A stretch of 8,853 nucleotides of DNA from DATLZM01 sp035559315 (GTDB lineage: Bacteria; Actinomycetota; UBA4738; HRBIN12): contig DATMBJ010000146.1 in assembly GCA_035559315.1 (NCBI GenBank), positions 1 to 8,853 on the forward strand, in the 5' to 3' direction. Made by a program: the position numbers and the translations under genes. The notes below the pieces were generated by a model. It worked only from the letters and a program-made list of their open reading frames with translations, had not been told where the DNA came from and ran no database searches. Shown one piece after another: positions 5,448-8,853 of this stretch; within the stretch, counting starts at the first letter, position 1; each line of letters opens with the position of its first letter.

Positions 5448-6083
5448 GTGGGAGAGGTGATCAGGGTCGGGGTGGCGGACGATCACCCGTTCGCGCGCGA
5501 GGGCTTGGTACAGCTCCTCCGGACCGCGGACGACGTGGTCGTGGTGGGCGAGGCGGCGGACGGCCGGGAGGTCCTGGACCTCGTGGAGGCGGAGGAGGAG
5601 CCCGACGTGGTCCTCCTCGACGTCCGGATGCCGGGGATGGACGGCCTGGAGGTGGCGAGGCGGCTGTCCCGGGAGCACCCCGAGGTCAAGGTGATACTGC
5701 TCTCCGCCTACGACGACCCCCGCCAGATGGTGGAGGCGGTCCGGGCGGGGGCCCGCGGCTACGCGCTCAAGGACGTGGATGGCGATGAGCTCCTCGACAT
5801 GGTCCGGGTCGTGGCCAGCGGCGGCATGGTGATCGACCTCACGCTGGTCGAGCGCCTCGCCGGAGGGGGCTTCGAGGAGCCCTCGCCCGAGGCCCTCACC
5901 GAGGAGGAGCTCCGGATCCTCAGGCTCCTCGCCGCCGGGAAGACGAACCCCGAGGTCGCGGCGGAGCTGGGCATGACCACCCGCTCCGTCCGCTACCACC
6001 TGGACCGGATCTTCCGCAAGCTCGGCGCCGCCGACCGGACCGCCGCGGTCGCCGAGGCCCTGCGGCGGCACCTGATCGAGTAG
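5448..6083 (+). CDS. NarL/FixJ-type two-component response regulator with LuxR DNA-binding domain
   Basis: This is a 211-aa DNA-binding response regulator. The receiver domain (about 5-120) has the acidic pair D11-D12, the phospho-acceptor D58 in VVLLDVRMPGMDGLEV, S86 in VILLSAYDD and K108 in GYALKD, so all phosphotransfer residues are present. After a linker, the LuxR-type helix-turn-helix (about 148-205) reads LTEEELRILRLLAAGKTN, then EVAAELGMTTRSVRYHLDRI and FRKLGAADRTAAV. The architecture and length are typical of the NarL subfamily. GTG at 5448 is preferred because GGGAGG lies 9 nt upstream and the receiver starts a few residues later; the in-frame ATG at 5412 lacks a ribosome binding site. 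No histidine kinase is adjacent, so it is an orphan here. It is divergent from rplJ and convergent with the amidase gene. Targets are unknown. Confidence 0.95.
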   Translation: MGEVIRVGVADDHPFAREGLVQLLRTADDVVVVGEAADGREVLDLVEAEEEPDVVLLDVRMPGMDGLEVARRLSREHPEVKVILLSAYDDPRQMVEAVRAGARGYALKDVDGDELLDMVRVVASGGMVIDLTLVERLAGGGFEEPSPEALTEEELRILRLLAAGKTNPEVAAELGMTTRSVRYHLDRIFRKLGAADRTAAVAEALRRHLIE

Positions 6084-6087
6084 GACC

Positions 6088-6148
6088 CTCCGCCGGCGGC
6101 CCGCGCCCCCTGCGGCGCGCCCCCCCTTCCCCCCTCCCGCCGGCGGAG
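6088..6148. terminator. nested inverted repeats between convergent genes
   Basis: CTCCGCCGGCGG (6088-6099) and CCGCCGGCGGAG (6137-6148) form a perfect 12-bp inverted repeat. A second hairpin, CGCGCC/GGCGCG (6102-6107 with 6114-6119), lies within its loop. It starts 5 nt after the response-regulator stop and could act for both strands. There is no U tract, so function as a terminator is inferred from position and structure. Confidence 0.5.
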
Positions 6149-6155
6149 CGCGCCC

Positions 6156-6173
6156 GCCGGCCGAGCGGCCGGC
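6156..6173 (-). terminator. hairpin directly after the amidase gene
   Basis: GCCGGCC (6156-6162) and GGCCGGC (6167-6173) pair over 7 bp around a 4-nt loop and touch the TAG stop of the minus-strand amidase gene. With the repeats at 6088-6148 it probably marks the end of that transcript; no U tract follows. Confidence 0.45.
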
Positions 6174-7291
6174 TACCCGGTGAAGATGTCGAGCGGGAGG
6201 AACGCCGAGACCACGAAGTTCGGGACGTCCACGACCTCGCTCACCTTGAGATCCACGGCCACGCTGCAGAGCGCGTAGGCCTGCTGGCGCGAGTACCCGT
6301 ACTCCGCGACCAGGTGGTCGATCATGTTGAGGAGGGCGTTCCGGGCCGCCACCGTGACGTCCTCGGACTCGTTCCGGCCGTCCCGCCGGACCGAGATCCC
6401 GGTGGTCGCGAAGAACCGGCGGGGGGCCTGGTACTCGGGCGGGACCAGGTAGTCGTCCCGCTCGAACTGGAGGTCCCGGATCCCGCGCTCGCGGGCCACG
6501 CCCTTGCGGAGGTCGAAGCGGACCCGGAGCGTGGCGTTCATCTCGATCGCCGTGCCGCAGGTCTCGCAGTCCCCCTGGGCGAAGTGGGCGTCGCCGGCCG
6601 AGAACAGCCCGCCCTCGACCCACACCGGCATCAGGAGGCGGGTCCCGGCGGCGAGCTGCTTGATGTCCACGTTCCCCACGTTCTCCCGGGGCGGGATGGT
6701 GCGGAGCGCCTCGCGGGCGATGGCCGGGTCGGCGGGCACGGCTCCCGCCGGGTCGGGCGGGAGCACGAAGCCGCCCCGCTCCAGGGTCTCCTGCTCGCGG
6801 GCCCTGATCCGCTCCATGAGCTCCCGGGAGGGGGCCAGCCCGATCGTGCCCATGAAGGGGGCCCCGGGGATCCGGACGCCGGGGAAGTCCCGCGAGGTCG
6901 CCCACCCGTCGGCGAGCTCCCAGATCGTGATGAACGGCTCCGGGAACTCGTCGCGGAGGAACCCGAAGCCGGGGACCTCGACCGTGAAGCCCCAGTCCGG
7001 CGGGCGGACCTCGAGGATCTCGGCGACCAGGAGGTCCCCCGGCTCCGCCCCCTCCACGAAGACCGGGCCGGTGAGGGGGTGGACGACGCTCAGGTCGGCC
7101 TTGGCCACGTCGTCCGGGGTGGAGTCCTTGGTGATCTGGAGGTCGAAGGCGTCCCGGGTCTCCATCAGGACCTCGTCCCCGGGCTGGCAGCGGACCACCG
7201 GCGGGATGTCGGGGTGCCAGCGGTTGTGGCCCTTCTCGGGCTCCGCGGTGAGCGGGCGGGAGTAGTCCACCCGGATCTCGTGCGTGGCCAT
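6173..7291 (-). CDS. formamidase/acetamidase family amidase
   Basis: This 372-aa cytosolic protein belongs to the FmdA/AmdA family, which hydrolyses formamide or acetamide to ammonia plus formate or acetate. Family blocks seen: LTGPVFVEGAEPGDLLVAEI (73-92), GFLRDEFPEP near 110-119, TIPPRENVGNVDIKQL (198-213), the GDAHFAQGDCETCGTAIE stretch (233-250) carrying conserved Asp and His residues, and a C-terminal segment AYALCSVAVDLKVSEVVDVP (338-357). Length and the TIPPRE/DIKQL block resemble formamidases more than the shorter acetamidases, but substrate cannot be fixed. The family usually has GGN-D where this has V205-G-N-V-D209. ATG at 7291 follows GGAGG by 6 nt and MATHEIRVDYS is a plausible N-terminus; an upstream in-frame ATG at 7336 would overlap the promoter. 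It has its own promoter and no neighbouring amide transporter. Confidence 0.9.
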   Translation of the reverse strand: MATHEIRVDYSRPLTAEPEKGHNRWHPDIPPVVRCQPGDEVLMETRDAFDLQITKDSTPDDVAKADLSVVHPLTGPVFVEGAEPGDLLVAEILEVRPPDWGFTVEVPGFGFLRDEFPEPFITIWELADGWATSRDFPGVRIPGAPFMGTIGLAPSRELMERIRAREQETLERGGFVLPPDPAGAVPADPAIAREALRTIPPRENVGNVDIKQLAAGTRLLMPVWVEGGLFSAGDAHFAQGDCETCGTAIEMNATLRVRFDLRKGVARERGIRDLQFERDDYLVPPEYQAPRRFFATTGISVRRDGRNESEDVTVAARNALLNMIDHLVAEYGYSRQQAYALCSVAVDLKVSEVVDVPNFVVSAFLPLDIFTG

Positions 7292-7335
7292 GGCGCACCT
7301 CCGTGGCTCGGGCGGGCACCGGTCGGGTCGGGCCA

Positions 7336-7365
7336 ACGTTAGCGAGGGACCGCGACGCGGCTCAA
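7336..7365 (-). promoter_or_regulatory. promoter of the amidase gene
   Basis: Minus-strand -35 TTGAGC (7365-7360) and -10 TAACGT (7341-7336) are separated by 18 nt. Predicted start is near 7329, leaving a leader of about 38 nt containing the GGAGG site at 7302-7298. It lies between the stop of the small exported protein gene and the amidase gene, supporting separate transcription. Confidence 0.6.
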
Positions 7366-7395
7366 GTGGGGGTCGCCTCGGCGAGGGGCCGGGGA

Positions 7396-7408
7396 GGGGC
7401 CGCGCCCC
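7396..7408 (-). terminator. short GC hairpin after the small exported protein gene
   Basis: GGGGC (7396-7400) and GCCCC (7404-7408) pair over 5 bp around a 3-nt loop, about 12 nt after the minus-strand stop. It is short and has no U tract, so it is only a weak terminator candidate. Confidence 0.25.
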
Positions 7409-7420
7409 GGGGCGGTCAGG

Positions 7421-7873
7421 TCAGCTGCCGAACGGGGGCTCGGCCGGGGCGCCGGCCCGGGCCCGCTCCGCCCGCTCCTGCGCCCGAGCCCGGTTCTCGA
7501 GGGCGTGGGCGGGCGGCCCGCCGCGCCGGTCCACGGCGACCATCGGCTTGCCGCAGTCGCTCCGGGCGGCGATCGGGACGAGCGCCGGGTCCCCCAGGGC
7601 CTCGACGGCGGCGACGTAGTCGCCGTGGGTCCGGTTCCCGGGCAGACCGGAGAGCGACACGAGGTCGCAGGCCCCCGGCCGGTGGAACCGCTCGATCGGT
7701 CCACCGTGCACTCCGGCCTCTCCCCGGACCCCCCGAGCCGCTCCGACGACGAGGACCGCCGGCCGCGTGCCGTGCGAAAGCGCAGACCGGGGTCCCCCCG
7801 CCACCCCCCAGGCAACAGCGCTCACCACGCCGACGGAGAAGGCCGCCCCGAGCACGAGGCCGATCCGCTTCAT
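7421..7873 (-). CDS. small putative exported protein of unknown function
   Basis: I do not recognise a named family for this 150-aa protein. From the ATG at 7873 it begins MKRIGLVLGAAFSVGVVSAV, a short positive start followed by a hydrophobic stretch to about residue 25, consistent with a signal peptide or single membrane anchor. The middle contains LPGNRTHGDYVAAVEALGDP (78-97) and SDCGKPMVAVDRR (105-117); the first resembles H-G-x-Y-V motifs I recall from small uncharacterised actinobacterial secreted proteins. It has two cysteines (69 and 107) that could pair outside the cell. The C-terminus is an Arg/Ala/Glu-rich segment (about 125-145). No strong ribosome binding site precedes 7873; an in-frame ATG at 7909 is also possible but would put 12 polar residues before the hydrophobic stretch. 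It lies between the PKD protein and amidase genes, same strand. Confidence 0.6.
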   Translation of the reverse strand: MKRIGLVLGAAFSVGVVSAVAWGVAGGPRSALSHGTRPAVLVVGAARGVRGEAGVHGGPIERFHRPGACDLVSLSGLPGNRTHGDYVAAVEALGDPALVPIAARSDCGKPMVAVDRRGGPPAHALENRARAQERAERARAGAPAEPPFGS

Positions 7874-7935
7874 CGAGGACTCGTTACCACACGTAGGCGA
7901 CGCGCGCATCCGCCGAAGACCGGAGATGGAGCCGA

Positions 7936-7959
7936 GGGGCCCGGCGGGTGCCGGCCCCC
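7936..7959 (-). terminator. hairpin after the PKD-repeat protein gene
   Basis: On the minus strand GGGGGCCGGC (7959-7950) pairs with GCCGGGCCCC (7945-7936) with one G-G mismatch in 10, around the 4-nt loop ACCC. It starts about 25 nt after the stop of the PKD protein. There is no U tract, but the position and stability fit a terminator. Confidence 0.5.
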
Positions 7960-7984
7960 GCTCCCACCGATCTCGCGCGCCCGG

Positions 7985-8853
7985 CTACTTCTTCAGGCCG
8001 ATCGTGGTCCTGATCTCCTGACCCGTGGCCGGGATCCTCACGATCAGCTGCCAGGTCGAGGTGGAGTCGGTCGAGAACGACTTCGTCGCCAGGTTGAAGA
8101 TGTACTGGAAGTCGGGCGGGCCGGTGAACCGCATCGTGTTGCCGCTGTCCGCGGCGCTCGTCGAGGACGGCTCGAGTTCCCCGTCGACCGGGGTGGAACC
8201 GTTCATCTTCTGGACGTAGACCCTCGGCGCCAGGGTGCTCGGGTAGGAGCCGTCGCAGTCCTGGACCTTGATCTTCACGGGGATCGTGCTCCCGTACTTG
8301 AAGACGCTCGGGTTCTGACCGTGCCCCGTGTTGTTGATCGGCGGCAGGAACCCGCCCCCGACGATCGTGTAGTTGACCGTGATCGAGGCTGTCGTCGGCT
8401 GAGCGCCCATGCTGTTGGGGTCCGAGTCCGAAACGCCGCCGTCGTCATCGGCGACCGAGACGCTCGCCTGGTAGACACCGGCCAGGGCGTAGGTGTGGGT
8501 CACCTCGATCGGGCTCGTCGCCGGATCGACCGTCTGCACCTGGCTACCGTCGCCCCAGTCTATCGTCGCGAGCCACGTGTCGGCTCCCGGGTCCGTGAAG
8601 TCCACGGTCAGGGTCACCGTGTTCTCGCTGCACGAGACCGACGTGGCGTTGAAGGCCGCCAAGGTGATCTCCGGGGATACGTTGGCCACGGTGACCGCGA
8701 CCTGGTCCGAGTCCGAGCCGCCGTCCCCGTCGGAGACCGTGACCGAGACCGTGGGCGAGGCCGGGCCGTCGGGGAAGCGGCAGTCGAAGCTGCCCGCCCC
8801 GGTGGAGGGGTCGATCGTCGGCGTTCCGACCAGCACCCCGCCGGTCCCGCAGC
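7985..8853 (-). CDS. C-terminal part of a PKD-repeat extracellular protein, 5' end cut by window edge
   Basis: About 289 residues are present and the frame stays open to the window edge, so the true start lies outside; the GTG at 8836 is internal. Near the edge a repeat ends with SPTVSVTVSDGDGGSDSDQV. Next is a PKD/Ig-like domain (about 8380-8670) with DWGDGS (8543-8560) and THTYALAGVYQASVSVADDD. The last segment (about 7985-8370) starts GGFLPPINNTGHGQNPSVFK and has YGSTIPVKIKVQDCDG, then FQYIFNLATKSF, and ends TTIGLKK; this resembles a terminal beta domain common in large secreted actinobacterial and chloroflexal PKD proteins. Asp/Gly/Ser-rich turns could bind calcium. No LPxTG sorting signal or transmembrane segment closes the protein. 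Base composition is visibly less GC-rich than in the neighbouring genes. Role is probably adhesion or cell-surface binding, by family only. Confidence 0.85.
   Translation of the reverse strand, partial: CGTGGVLVGTPTIDPSTGAGSFDCRFPDGPASPTVSVTVSDGDGGSDSDQVAVTVANVSPEITLAAFNATSVSCSENTVTLTVDFTDPGADTWLATIDWGDGSQVQTVDPATSPIEVTHTYALAGVYQASVSVADDDGGVSDSDPNSMGAQPTTASITVNYTIVGGGFLPPINNTGHGQNPSVFKYGSTIPVKIKVQDCDGSYPSTLAPRVYVQKMNGSTPVDGELEPSSTSAADSGNTMRFTGPPDFQYIFNLATKSFSTDSTSTWQLIVRIPATGQEIRTTIGLKK

Noticed and set aside
5322..7319. A 665-codon minus-strand open frame spanning the regulator and amidase genes
   Set aside because: It overlaps two well-supported genes in other frames and its product has no recognisable domain.
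6314..7342. A long plus-strand open frame over the amidase gene
   Set aside because: It is an antisense shadow of the amidase gene and has no ribosome binding site or family signature.
7339..7815. Alternative 158-codon minus-strand frame over the small exported protein
   Set aside because: Arg/Ser/Pro-rich composition typical of a shifted frame; it also covers the amidase promoter.
1..8853. CRISPR array, tRNA, rRNA, insertion sequence or phage genes
   Set aside because: Looked for regularly spaced repeats, cloverleaf-like elements and transposase or integrase motifs and found none.

Overview
The window is a very GC-rich stretch of bacterial chromosome carrying part of the core ribosomal-protein/RNA-polymerase locus. 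The RpoB sequence reads like an actinobacterial beta subunit (for example [20 protein letters not shown] and the stretch SHYGRMCPIETPEGPNIGL). GTG and TTG starts, G-rich Shine-Dalgarno sites and -10 boxes of TAgacT type also fit Actinomycetota. I cannot fix the class; two lineage-type peculiarities (a long RpoB insertion and a long L10 tail) suggest a deep or poorly sampled branch rather than a Streptomyces- or Mycobacterium-like genome.

Layout, left to right: rpoB (minus strand, C-terminus cut by the window edge) with its own TTGACT-17-TAGACT promoter; a two-gene minus-strand unit made of an XRE-family regulator and an RmlC-like cupin sugar epimerase; then rplL and rplJ (minus strand, 4 nt apart). 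Ahead of rplJ lies a compact regulatory leader: a promoter, an L10-binding kink-turn element and a 10-bp attenuator hairpin followed by a U-rich tract. A 31-bp dyad overlaps the rplJ -35 box. Divergent from rplJ, on the plus strand, is a NarL/LuxR-type response regulator with no kinase in view. It converges on a minus-strand formamidase/acetamidase-family amidase, with nested inverted repeats between them. Beyond the amidase lie a small putative exported protein of unknown function and the C-terminal part of a large PKD-repeat extracellular protein (5' end cut by the window edge).

How it fits together: rplJ-rplL are probably co-transcribed and controlled by binding of the L10(L12)4 complex to the leader. 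In many bacteria transcription runs on into rpoBC. Here the XRE/RmlC-like pair interrupts the unit and rpoB has a strong promoter of its own, so polymerase and stalk-protein synthesis look transcriptionally separable. rplK-rplA, which usually precede rplJ, are absent at that position. The response regulator, amidase, small exported protein and PKD protein look like separate transcription units with no evident shared pathway.

I see no CRISPR array, tRNA, rRNA, transposase or phage gene. The best candidates for something undescribed are the regulator/cupin pair inside the core locus, the dyad at the rplJ promoter shared with the divergent regulator, and the RpoB and L10 extensions. None of these proves a new system.
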